Positions 1-6,498 of a stretch of 64,000 nt of DNA are shown here, piece by piece. The stretch lies in the NCBI RefSeq assembly GCF_023744375.2, contig NZ_CP146284.1:2108001-2172000 (forward strand), given 5' to 3'. The DNA comes from Parabacteroides sp. AD58. Its GTDB lineage: Bacteria > Bacteroidota > Bacteroidia > Bacteroidales > Tannerellaceae. How positions within the stretch are numbered: the stretch's first letter is position 1; each line of letters opens with the position of its first letter. The notes under the pieces are model-generated. The model searched no databases. It had not been told where the DNA came from and worked only from the letters and a program-made list of their open reading frames with translations. The position numbers and the translations under genes were made by a program.

Positions 1-95
1 ACGCGAAAATAACCAAAGAGAAGCTCAATCAAGACATGGAGAACCTTGCCGCGAGATTGAACCAAATCGAGGAATTTGCAGGTTGTACCATCTAA
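1..95 (+). CDS. C-terminal end of an unidentified protein (partial)
   Basis: A reading frame open from base 3 ends in TAA at 93-95, 12 bases before the next start. The roughly 30 visible residues are rich in Lys, Glu, Asn and Gln and look like a helical or coiled-coil tail ending in EEFAGCTI. The protein cannot be identified from this. Tight spacing to the next gene suggests they are co-transcribed. Confidence 0.5.
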   Translation, partial: AKITKEKLNQDMENLAARLNQIEEFAGCTI

Positions 96-107
96 AACAG
101 AGAAGCC

Positions 108-470
108 ATGAAACGTGACATAATCATCATTGAGGACAAGGCGGTCAGCGTAACCGGTAACGATGTATGGATGACCGCCGGAGAAATCGCCGGACTGTTC
201 CACACAGGTGTCCCGGCAGTGAACGCCGCCATTAAAGCCATCCTCAAAGCGGACGTGTTGAGTGACTACGAGGTATGCCGCTACATTCAACTTGAAAACG
301 GTCTGTATGCGGATGTTTACTCGCTTGAGATCATCATCCCCGTCGCTTTCAGATTGAACACCTACTGCACGCACGTGTTCCGCACGTGGCTGGTGTGTAA
401 AGCTCTCTCGAAAGAAAAGCGACAGGCATACGTGATGTTCATACAGAACGGGAAAGCCGGGTATTGCTGA
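108..470 (+). CDS. RhuM-like / phage-antirepressor-type small protein
   Basis: A 120-residue protein. Residues about 20-100 resemble the N-terminal part of the RhuM (virulence protein) family: a helix-turn-helix-like stretch (WMTAGEIAGLF) followed by a segment ending in a form of 'ludiIIpVAFRLNT...FRTWLV', which parallels the family's 'YNLDAIIAVGYRVNS..FRIWA' core. RhuM proteins are usually 300 residues or more, so this is a short form. It probably binds DNA, but its role is unknown. A strong inverted-repeat terminator follows at once, so it ends the transcript coming from the left end of the element. Confidence 0.5.
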   Translation: MKRDIIIIEDKAVSVTGNDVWMTAGEIAGLFHTGVPAVNAAIKAILKADVLSDYEVCRYIQLENGLYADVYSLEIIIPVAFRLNTYCTHVFRTWLVCKALSKEKRQAYVMFIQNGKAGYC

Positions 471-485
471 ACACGCATACGTGCC

Positions 486-536
486 AACAAAAAGGAAACG
501 GACAGCCTAATTTGAGTTGTCCGTTTCCTTTTTGTT
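486..536. terminator. bidirectional rho-independent terminator
   Basis: A perfect 19-bp inverted repeat (486-504 and 518-536; core AAAAAGGAAACGGACA) with a 13-base loop. The T-rich arm gives a U run on either strand. It separates the convergent genes ending at 470 (+) and 553 (-). Confidence 0.9.
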
Positions 537-552
537 CGTTTTCATGCTTCCT

Positions 553-858
553 TTATTCTATTGGCTTGCGGTAATTCGCCTCCAGCAGTTCACGCAATCC
601 CGATTCGGGGTAAAGCACTTTTCCTCCTAAAAGGATGAAGGGCAACACCCTGTTGTTGCGGTATTCCTGCAAGGTACGGCGGCTCACACGGAGCAACTCC
701 GCCACCTCCCTGTCCGTCAGGTAACGTTCCCCGTCCAGCGGCGGACGGTAGTTTTCCAAAAATGCGGAGAGCCATTTAGAGCCTTTGCGCATATTCTGCA
801 CCACGGTGGCAAGCGGCTCGTCCTCCAGTGTAAAAACATTGTTGTTCTCGTTCATCAT
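553..858 (-). CDS. single helix-turn-helix (excisionase-like) protein
   Basis: A 101-residue protein with one HTH_17/MerR-like DNA-binding domain at about residues 45-95: YLTDREVAELLRVSRRTLQE, then a wing with 'LPFILLGGKVLYPES'. This is the pattern of the small basic Xis proteins of CTnDOT-type elements. Two adjacent ATG codons (858-856 and 855-853) could start it. The recurring element motif, here CCCACTGAATCCAAAG, lies 2 bases before the start. It sits 30 bases downstream of a second HTH gene in the same direction, so the two form a small operon divergent from the excision operon. A regulatory or excisionase-like role is inferred. Confidence 0.75.
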   Translation of the reverse strand: MMNENNNVFTLEDEPLATVVQNMRKGSKWLSAFLENYRPPLDGERYLTDREVAELLRVSRRTLQEYRNNRVLPFILLGGKVLYPESGLRELLEANYRKPIE

Positions 859-860
859 GA

Positions 861-876
861 CTTTGGATTCAGTGGG
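861..876 (-). promoter_or_regulatory. copy of the element's conserved 5' motif (HTH gene)
   Basis: Read on the minus strand this is CCCACTGAATCCAAAG, 2 bases before the start codon of the gene ending at 553. It is one of seven copies of the motif in this element. It can pair with the RteR sRNA candidate (5941-5955) over 15 positions with one G-U pair. Confidence 0.6.
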
Positions 877-888
877 TGAATAACAAGA

Positions 889-1182
889 TTATCTGCCGCC
901 GGGATAGAGCGTACCGATAAGCGGAATCAGCCTCTTGACTTCTTCCTGCTTGTAATAGAACCTGCGGTTTATCTGCGAGTAGCCGATAAGCCGTTTGTCG
1001 CGTAACGTCTGCAACGTGCGCGGGCTGATTCTCAACTGCCCGCAGACTTCCTCGCCCGTGAGCCATCTTTCCAGCCGCCCTCCGTCGTTCTTGCGCTTCA
1101 GGGCGGCAACCTTCTCCGAGAGGGCATTGAAGGACGCCAACATCATCTCGAAGGTCTTTTTCTCGATAGATACAATTTCCAT
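889..1182 (-). CDS. single helix-turn-helix (excisionase-like) protein
   Basis: A 97-residue protein starting at the ATG at 1182 (MEIVSIEKKTFE). An in-frame start upstream at 1227 would add a 15-residue extension of no recognisable character. It has a short helical N-terminus (FNALSEKVAALK) and an HTH_17 domain at about residues 38-90 (WLTGEEVCGQLRISPRTLQT, wing with RRFYYKQEEV). It is related to the neighbouring HTH gene and to both xis genes, so four such paralogues lie within 1.6 kb. TACCTTTG on the minus strand (1214-1207) is a plausible -7 box, though I see no good -33. Confidence 0.75.
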   Translation of the reverse strand: MEIVSIEKKTFEMMLASFNALSEKVAALKRKNDGGRLERWLTGEEVCGQLRISPRTLQTLRDKRLIGYSQINRRFYYKQEEVKRLIPLIGTLYPGGR

Positions 1183-1306
1183 ATTCAAAACATTTCTGGT
1201 TTGCCGCAAAGGTAACGCCATCCTCATGAACGCATATCGTTTCCCACTGAAAGGCTGTATGTTGCGCCATCTGTCCGGGTTACGGAGCCATTTCCGATAA
1301 AAATCT

Positions 1307-1321
1307 TACGTGAGACACGTA
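1307..1321. promoter_or_regulatory. candidate operator of the excision operon (possible RteC site)
   Basis: TACGTG-AGA-CACGTA is a perfect 6-bp inverted repeat about 70 bases before xis2c. Only a poor promoter follows (GGATTTTG at 1354-1361, no clear TTTG at the right distance), as expected for an activator-dependent promoter. In CTnDOT the excision promoter is activated by RteC binding to inverted half-sites upstream. Assigning this repeat to RteC is inference. Confidence 0.45.
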
Positions 1322-1389
1322 GTGAGCTGTTAAAGCCCCTTTTGTTTATTGCCGGATTTTGCCGCAGAAACCAAAAGAAAGGACTGAAT

Positions 1390-1749
1390 ATGAAAGTAAT
1401 AACGATGGAAAGTTCCGTCTTCACCGCATTGACGGAACAGATAGCCGAGATAGCGGCACACGTGCGTGCCGTTTCCGGCGAAAGAAAGGAAAAATCCGCA
1501 GACAGGTTGCTCACCACCCGTGAGGCGGCGCACCTGCTGAATGTGAGTACCCGCACCCTCCAGCGTATGCGCAGCGAGCATCGCATCGGCTATGTGGTGC
1601 TGCGCGGCAAGTGCCGCTACCGCCAGTCTGAAATCGACCGCCTGCTTGCGGACTGCACCGTCATGGAAGACGCGGCGACACCGACGGAAATGAAACGCAA
1701 CCATACGCTGCGCACGGGAGGCGGCAAACCCAAAGGAAGGAGGACGTGA
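1390..1749 (+). CDS. xis2c: excisionase Xis2c-like HTH protein
   Basis: A 119-residue basic protein and first gene of the excision operon. Residues 1-35 form a helix (FTALTEQIAEIAAHVRAV). The HTH_17/MerR-like domain at about 42-92 carries LTTREAAHLLNVSTRTLQRM and a wing with 'LRGKCRYRQSEID'. A basic tail (GGGKPKGRRT) follows. In CTnDOT, Xis2c and Xis2d are small basic HTH proteins that direct IntDOT toward excision. The start is the ATG at 1390; the reading frame continues upstream to 1342 but that part lacks similarity to the paralogues. The next gene begins 3 bases after its stop. The symbol rests on size, position and gene order. Confidence 0.8.
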   Translation: MKVITMESSVFTALTEQIAEIAAHVRAVSGERKEKSADRLLTTREAAHLLNVSTRTLQRMRSEHRIGYVVLRGKCRYRQSEIDRLLADCTVMEDAATPTEMKRNHTLRTGGGKPKGRRT

Positions 1750-1752
1750 CGT

Positions 1753-2103
1753 ATGGAACTGCTTACCCGAAACAATTTCGAGAGCTGGATGCAGAAACTG
1801 GTTGAACGGCTCGACCGTCAGGACGAACTGCTGCTCTCCTTGCAACCGTCCGGCAAAACCCCAAACCCGATGGAACGTATCAGGATGTTCGACAACCAAG
1901 ACCTCTGTATGCTGCTCCAGATCAGCAAGCGCACCCTACAACGCTACCGCAGCATCGGCGCGTTGCCGTATAAGACGCTCGGCAAAAAGACCTATTACAG
2001 CGAGGAGGACGTGCTGACGTTCCTTTCCGGACACGTAAAGGACTTCAAAAAAGAAGATATAGCCTTCTACAAGGCTCGTATCCATAATTTCTTTCAAAAA
2101 TAA
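1753..2103 (+). CDS. xis2d: excisionase Xis2d-like HTH protein
   Basis: A 116-residue protein, second in the excision operon, 3 bases after xis2c and 20 before orf3. The N-terminal half is helical. The HTH domain at about residues 46-96 includes FDNQDLCMLLQISKRTLQRY and a wing 'LGKKTYYSEEDV'. It is a paralogue of xis2c and, by family knowledge, a DNA-bending or recombination directionality factor acting with Xis2c and Exc during excision of the element. Confidence 0.8.
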   Translation: MELLTRNNFESWMQKLVERLDRQDELLLSLQPSGKTPNPMERIRMFDNQDLCMLLQISKRTLQRYRSIGALPYKTLGKKTYYSEEDVLTFLSGHVKDFKKEDIAFYKARIHNFFQK

Positions 2104-2123
2104 CCCATTAAAACATTTTTCAA

Positions 2124-3725
2124 ATGGCAAAGAAAAAAAGTGAAAAGGACGTGCTGATAGTCCGTGACGAGAAGACGGGCGAAATCAGCGTGGTAGCCGG
2201 GCTGGATGCCGACGGTTCCCCCAAGCGTACCCCCGCGAAAGCGGAGAACGCGCAGAGTTTCCTGCAATTCGACCGCCACGGCGATGTGCTGGACAACTTC
2301 TTCAAAAACTTCTTCCGGCAGTGCAAGGAACCCAGCCGCTTCGGTTTCTACCGTGTCGCGGCAGACCAAGCCGACAAACTGATGGAGGTGATGAAAGACC
2401 TGCTGAAAGACCCCGAAGCCAACAAGGAACTGCTTGCGCCCCACAAGGTGGACACTTCCGGCTACGAAAAGCAGGTGAAGGAAGAACAGACCGCCGAAAA
2501 GACGGAGCAGACGGAACAAAAGCAGGAAGAGCAGCCCAAAGAAAAACAAGAACAGGAAGAAATGGAAAAGAAGCAGGAACAGAATCAGGAAAGCCCGCAA
2601 CAACAGGCACAGGGCAGACGGGGCTACCAGCCCATCGACGAGAGCAAAATCAACTGGCAGGAGTTGGAAGAGAAATGGGGCGTGAAACGTGACGACCTTG
2701 AAAAGTCCGGTGACCTTCAGAAGATGCTCAACTACGGCAAATCCGACTTGGTAAAGGTGTCGCCCAAGTTTGGCGGCGAGGCTTTTGAACTGGACGCCCG
2801 CCTTTCCTTTAAGAAAGACGGTGAAGGCAATGTCAGCCTCGTGCCGCACTTCATCCGCAAGGAGCAGAAACTCGACGAGTACAAGGAACACAAGTTTTCG
2901 GACGAAGACCGTAAGAACCTGCGCGAAACGGGCAATCTCGGCAGGGTCGTGGACATCGTGGACAAGGAAACGGGTGAAATCATCCCCTCGTTCATCAGCA
3001 TAGACCGCAAGACAAATGAAATCACGGACATACCAGCAAACAAAGTGCGCATACCGGAGCGCATCGGAAAGACGGAAATCACCAAACAGGAACAGGATAT
3101 GCTGCGTGCCGGGCTGCCCGTGCGCGACAAACTTATTGAGCGCAACGACGGCAGGAAATTCGTCACCACTCTTCAAGTGAATGTAGAGCAGCGAGGCGTG
3201 GAGTTCGTACCGGGAACCGGCAGGTCGCCGCGTACTGCCCAGACGCAGGAAGCCAAGAACAATCTCACACAAGGACAGGCTCAGGGCATGGAAAATTCCG
3301 CAGCCCCACAGAAAGAGCAACGCCGCAACACGTGGACGAACGCCGACGGCAGCATCCGCCCCATCAGCAAATGGAGCGGCATGAACTTCACCGACCAGCA
3401 GAAAGCCGATTATGCAGCGGGTAAGGCGATAAAGCTGGAGAACGTGACAGACAAACAGGGTTTCCATGCCACGATGTATATCAAGTTCAACCCGGAGAAG
3501 GGTCGTCCTTATCGCTACGACACCAATCCTGACAACGCACAGAAGGTAGCCCCCTCCAACGAAAGCCGCACACAGGTGGCGGTGAACAGCGAGGGCAAGA
3601 CCAACGAGGCGACCAAGAACCTGAAAGAGCCGTTGCAGAAGGGACAGACCGCTCCGAAGGACGACAAACAGCAACAGCAGCAGGAGAAACCACAGAAGAA
3701 AAACAACAAGGGCATGAAGATGTAA
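2124..3725 (+). CDS. Orf3 of the excision operon (DUF4099/DUF3945 protein)
   Basis: A 533-residue hydrophilic protein. Residues about 110-170 are a low-complexity Glu/Lys/Gln linker. Next comes a DUF4099-like segment (INWQELEEKWGVKRDDLE, about 175-210), then DUF3945-type repeats (about 225-370; 'SLVPHFIRKE' and 'GVEFVPGTGR' mark successive units), and a Gln-rich basic C-terminus. It lies between xis2d and exc, as orf3 does in CTnDOT. No enzymatic motif is visible. Related proteins in Bacteroidales elements accompany topoisomerase and relaxase genes. Its function is unknown, and in CTnDOT orf3 has been reported as not essential for excision. Confidence 0.8.
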   Translation: MAKKKSEKDVLIVRDEKTGEISVVAGLDADGSPKRTPAKAENAQSFLQFDRHGDVLDNFFKNFFRQCKEPSRFGFYRVAADQADKLMEVMKDLLKDPEANKELLAPHKVDTSGYEKQVKEEQTAEKTEQTEQKQEEQPKEKQEQEEMEKKQEQNQESPQQQAQGRRGYQPIDESKINWQELEEKWGVKRDDLEKSGDLQKMLNYGKSDLVKVSPKFGGEAFELDARLSFKKDGEGNVSLVPHFIRKEQKLDEYKEHKFSDEDRKNLRETGNLGRVVDIVDKETGEIIPSFISIDRKTNEITDIPANKVRIPERIGKTEITKQEQDMLRAGLPVRDKLIERNDGRKFVTTLQVNVEQRGVEFVPGTGRSPRTAQTQEAKNNLTQGQAQGMENSAAPQKEQRRNTWTNADGSIRPISKWSGMNFTDQQKADYAAGKAIKLENVTDKQGFHATMYIKFNPEKGRPYRYDTNPDNAQKVAPSNESRTQVAVNSEGKTNEATKNLKEPLQKGQTAPKDDKQQQQQEKPQKKNNKGMKM

Positions 3726-3735
3726 TCTCCCGTGT

Positions 3736-3752
3736 CCACCACTAAATCCAAA
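3736..3752 (+). promoter_or_regulatory. copy of the conserved 5' motif (exc leader)
   Basis: CCACCACTAAATCCAAA lies 35 bases before the start of exc. It is a perfect 17-base complement of positions 5942-5958 inside the RteR sRNA candidate, the longest perfect match among the seven copies. Confidence 0.65.
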
Positions 3753-3787
3753 ATAGAATCCAAAGTATCACTAAAAAGTAAGAAAAC

Positions 3788-5878
3788 ATGAAGACAATCA
3801 TTGCAGAAAAGCCATCCGTGGCACGTGAAATCGCCCGCATCGTGGGCGCGACAAAAAGAGAGGAAGGATATTTCGAGGGAGGCGGCTATGCCGTGACATG
3901 GGCATTCGGACACCTCGTCCAGCTTGCCATGCCCGACGGCTACGGCATACGTGGTTTCGTCCGTGGTAACCTGCCCGTCATCCCCGGAACCTTCACGCTC
4001 ATTCCCCGTCAGGAAAAGACAGAGAAAGGCTACAAGTCCGACAGCGGCGTGGTGTCGCAGATAAAAATCATCGCCCGTCTTTTCAAGGAAAGCGAGCAGA
4101 TCATCGTGGCGACCGATGCCGGACGCGAAGGTGAGCTTATCTTCCGCTACCTCTACCACTATATCGGATGTACCACTCCTTTCGTGCGCCTTTGGATAAG
4201 CTCGCTTACCGACAAGGCTATCCGTGAGGGACTGCGCAACCTCGAAGCGGGCGACAAATACGACAACCTCTACCTTGCCGCCAAAGCACGGAGCGAATCC
4301 GACTGGCTTGTGGGCATCAACGGCACGCAGGCACTCTCCATCGCCGCTGGACACGGCACATATTCCGTCGGACGGGTACAGACACCTACGCTGGCGATGG
4401 TATGCGCACGTTACTGGGAGAACCGCCGTTTCACGGTAGAACCGTTCTGGCAGCTCCATATCGCCGCAGACGGAGGCAACGGTGATACCGTGAAATTCTC
4501 GTCCTCCGAGAAATGGAAAGAGAAAGAGCCTGCGACGGAATTATATAATAAAGTAAAGGAAGCAGGCACAGCCACCGTCACGAAAGCGGAGCGCAAGGAG
4601 AAGATAGAGGACACTCCGCTCCTGTACGACCTGACCACGCTCCAGAAGGAGGCCAACGCCAAACACGGCTTCACAGCGGAGCAGACACTCGAAATCGCGC
4701 AGAAGCTCTACGAGAAGAAACTTATCACCTATCCGAGAACCGGAAGCCGCTACATCCCCGAAGACGTGTTCGTGGAAATTCCCAAGTTGCTCGCCTTCAT
4801 CGGCAACCTGCCCGAATGGAAAGACAAAGTCAATCCGAAGGCAGTGCCGACACGCCGCAGCGTGGACGGCGGCAAGGTAACAGACCACCATGCCCTACTC
4901 GTCACGGGCGAGAAACCGCTGTTCCTCTCCAAAGAAGATAATACCGTCTATCAGATGATTGCCGGACGCATGATTGAGGCTTTCTCTGAAAAATGCGTCA
5001 AAGACACCGCTACTGTTACGGCGGAGTGTGCCGGAGCGGAGTTCGTGGTGAAAGGCAGTGTTATCAGGCAAGTCGGGTGGCGTGCAGTCTATGGCGAGGA
5101 AGAGAAAGAGGAGACCATCATACCCGGCTGGCAGGAAGACGATAGGCTGGCACTGAAAGCCGCCTCCATCACGGAAGGTAAGACCAAGCCTAAGCCGCTG
5201 CATACCGAAGCCTCCCTGCTGTCCGCAATGGAAACGGCTGGCAAGGAGATAGAGGACGACGCGCTGCGTCAGGCATTGAAGGATTGCGGCATCGGCACGC
5301 CTGCCACCCGTGCAGCCATCATCGAAACGCTTTTCAAACGCGGTTACATGGAACGTTGCAAGAAGTCGCTTGTACCCACCGAAAAAGGGCTTGCCCTCTA
5401 CTCGGTCGTGAAGACGATGCTCATCGCCGACGTCGCCATGACGGGTGAATGGGAGAAGGAACTGGCACGCATCGAGCGCGGGGAACTGCTCGCCGATACC
5501 TTCCGCAAGGAGATAGAGGCGTACACAAAGGAGATTACCTCCGAACTGCTCTCGTGCGACAAACTGTTCGCCCGCAGGGATTCCGGCTGCAAGTGTCCCA
5601 AGTGCGGGACGGGCAGTATGCAGTTCTACGGCAAGGTCGTCCGCTGCGACAACGCGGAGTGCGGGCTGCCCGTGTTCCGCCTGAAGGCAAACCGTACCCT
5701 CACCGATGACGAAATCAAAGACCTGCTCACCGACGGACACACGAAACTGCTCAAAGGTTTCAAGAGCAAGCAGGGCAAGAGTTTCGATGCCGTGGTTGCC
5801 TTTGACGGGGACTACAACACGACTTTCGTGTTCCCCGAAAGGAAAAGTAAGGCAACCTCTGCGAGAAGAAGAAAATAA
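3788..5878 (+). CDS. exc: Exc, DNA topoisomerase III (type IA)
   Basis: A 696-residue type IA topoisomerase. The N-terminal TOPRIM domain begins TIIAEKPSVAREIARIVG and has the acidic cluster in 'VATDAGREGELIF'. The catalytic tyrosine is Tyr315 in KLITYPRTGSRYI. The C-terminal domain carries a four-cysteine zinc ribbon at about 597-622 (CKCPKC and CDNAEC). Exc of CTnDOT has topoisomerase III activity and is the last gene of the excision operon. It relaxes or decatenates single-stranded DNA and is needed for excision in vivo. An RteR-complementary motif sits in its leader. topB would also fit as a symbol. Confidence 0.93.
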   Translation: MKTIIAEKPSVAREIARIVGATKREEGYFEGGGYAVTWAFGHLVQLAMPDGYGIRGFVRGNLPVIPGTFTLIPRQEKTEKGYKSDSGVVSQIKIIARLFKESEQIIVATDAGREGELIFRYLYHYIGCTTPFVRLWISSLTDKAIREGLRNLEAGDKYDNLYLAAKARSESDWLVGINGTQALSIAAGHGTYSVGRVQTPTLAMVCARYWENRRFTVEPFWQLHIAADGGNGDTVKFSSSEKWKEKEPATELYNKVKEAGTATVTKAERKEKIEDTPLLYDLTTLQKEANAKHGFTAEQTLEIAQKLYEKKLITYPRTGSRYIPEDVFVEIPKLLAFIGNLPEWKDKVNPKAVPTRRSVDGGKVTDHHALLVTGEKPLFLSKEDNTVYQMIAGRMIEAFSEKCVKDTATVTAECAGAEFVVKGSVIRQVGWRAVYGEEEKEETIIPGWQEDDRLALKAASITEGKTKPKPLHTEASLLSAMETAGKEIEDDALRQALKDCGIGTPATRAAIIETLFKRGYMERCKKSLVPTEKGLALYSVVKTMLIADVAMTGEWEKELARIERGELLADTFRKEIEAYTKEITSELLSCDKLFARRDSGCKCPKCGTGSMQFYGKVVRCDNAECGLPVFRLKANRTLTDDEIKDLLTDGHTKLLKGFKSKQGKSFDAVVAFDGDYNTTFVFPERKSKATSARRRK

Positions 5879-5896
5879 TGAGTAACTTTGCCACTG

Positions 5897-5987
5897 ATTC
5901 AGAGTAATGAACTGTTCTTCGATACCGGATTACACTCATGCTTTGGATTTAGTGGTGGCACTCGGAGGGATACCGAGTGCCTTTTCT
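5897..5987 (+). ncRNA. rteR: candidate RteR small RNA (about 90 nt)
   Basis: A -7 box TAACTTTG (5883-5890) with only a weak -33 (TCTG, 21-base spacing) starts a transcript near 5897. A perfect 9-bp terminator hairpin plus U run ends it near 5987, giving about 90 nt. In CTnDOT a 90-nt RNA, RteR, that lowers transfer is encoded downstream of exc, so size and place both agree. Bases 5940-5958 (GCTTTGGATTTAGTGGTGG) are antisense to a motif before at least seven genes of the element. Bases 5891-5904 resemble the sense motif and could fold back on it. The exact ends are estimates. Confidence 0.65.
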
Positions 5988-5990
5988 TTC
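5957..5990 (+). terminator. rho-independent terminator of the RteR candidate
   Basis: GGCACTCGG (5957-5965), loop AGGGATA, CCGAGTGCC (5973-5981), then TTTTCTTTC. The stem is perfect and the U run is only on the plus strand, which fixes the direction of the sRNA. Confidence 0.9.
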
Positions 5991-6027
5991 TCCTTTCAGA
6001 CAATTATCCCGGTCATGATTTACCAAT

Positions 6028-6043
6028 CCACTAAATTCCAAAG
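6028..6043 (+). promoter_or_regulatory. copy of the conserved 5' motif (DUF1896 gene)
   Basis: CCACTAAATTCCAAAG ends 2 bases before the ATG at 6046. Compared with the RteR complement it has one extra T, so pairing would leave a single bulge. Confidence 0.55.
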
Positions 6044-6045
6044 TA

Positions 6046-6498
6046 ATGAACAACAAGAAGAAAAACGAGGGGCAGACCGACTTTTCCTACTACGGTCTGT
6101 ACCTGCTAGACTATCTCCGAACAAACAGATTTGAACAGGCGACCGACGAAGCCTTCATCCGTGAACGCGCCGACCGTGCCGCCGGAACGTATGAACGGGC
6201 AATGCTCGAAGGCTATCCCGCCGCAGGTGCGCAGGAATTGGCTATGCGCACGCTGACGGAGGGGCTTCGCTACTCCAAGTACGCCATCCTGCGCGAAGTC
6301 GTAGAGAACGAGTTTGCCGACGACGTGCCGGAAGCGGAGCGTGAATCCTTTACCCGAAAACTGCTGCCGCTTGTCGGAAACGTATTCTCCATTTATGACC
6401 TTTCGGATGACAATTTCGCCCTGTCGCCCGATTATGACCTGCTCTACACGGAGCTGACGGGGGCTGTCGTCCTTTATATAGAGGAATATGGCGTTTAA
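6046..6498 (+). CDS. DUF1896 family protein
   Basis: A 150-residue acidic, mostly helical protein. It starts at ATG 6046, just after the conserved motif. Features typical of DUF1896 are '[20 protein letters not shown]' at the N-terminus, a central '[19 protein letters not shown]', and a C-terminal stretch ending 'LYIEEYGV'. The family is found almost only in Bacteroidetes conjugative elements, beside large methylase-helicase genes, as here: the stop overlaps the next start by 11 bases. The two proteins probably act together. No catalytic motif is visible and the function is unknown. Confidence 0.8.
   Translation: MNNKKKNEGQTDFSYYGLYLLDYLRTNRFEQATDEAFIRERADRAAGTYERAMLEGYPAAGAQELAMRTLTEGLRYSKYAILREVVENEFADDVPEAERESFTRKLLPLVGNVFSIYDLSDDNFALSPDYDLLYTELTGAVVLYIEEYGV

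Noticed and set aside
2094..3674. 526-codon minus-strand open frame opposite orf3
   Set aside because: A shadow of orf3. It is low-complexity, Leu/Phe-rich because of Lys/Glu codons on the other strand, and no start context fits.
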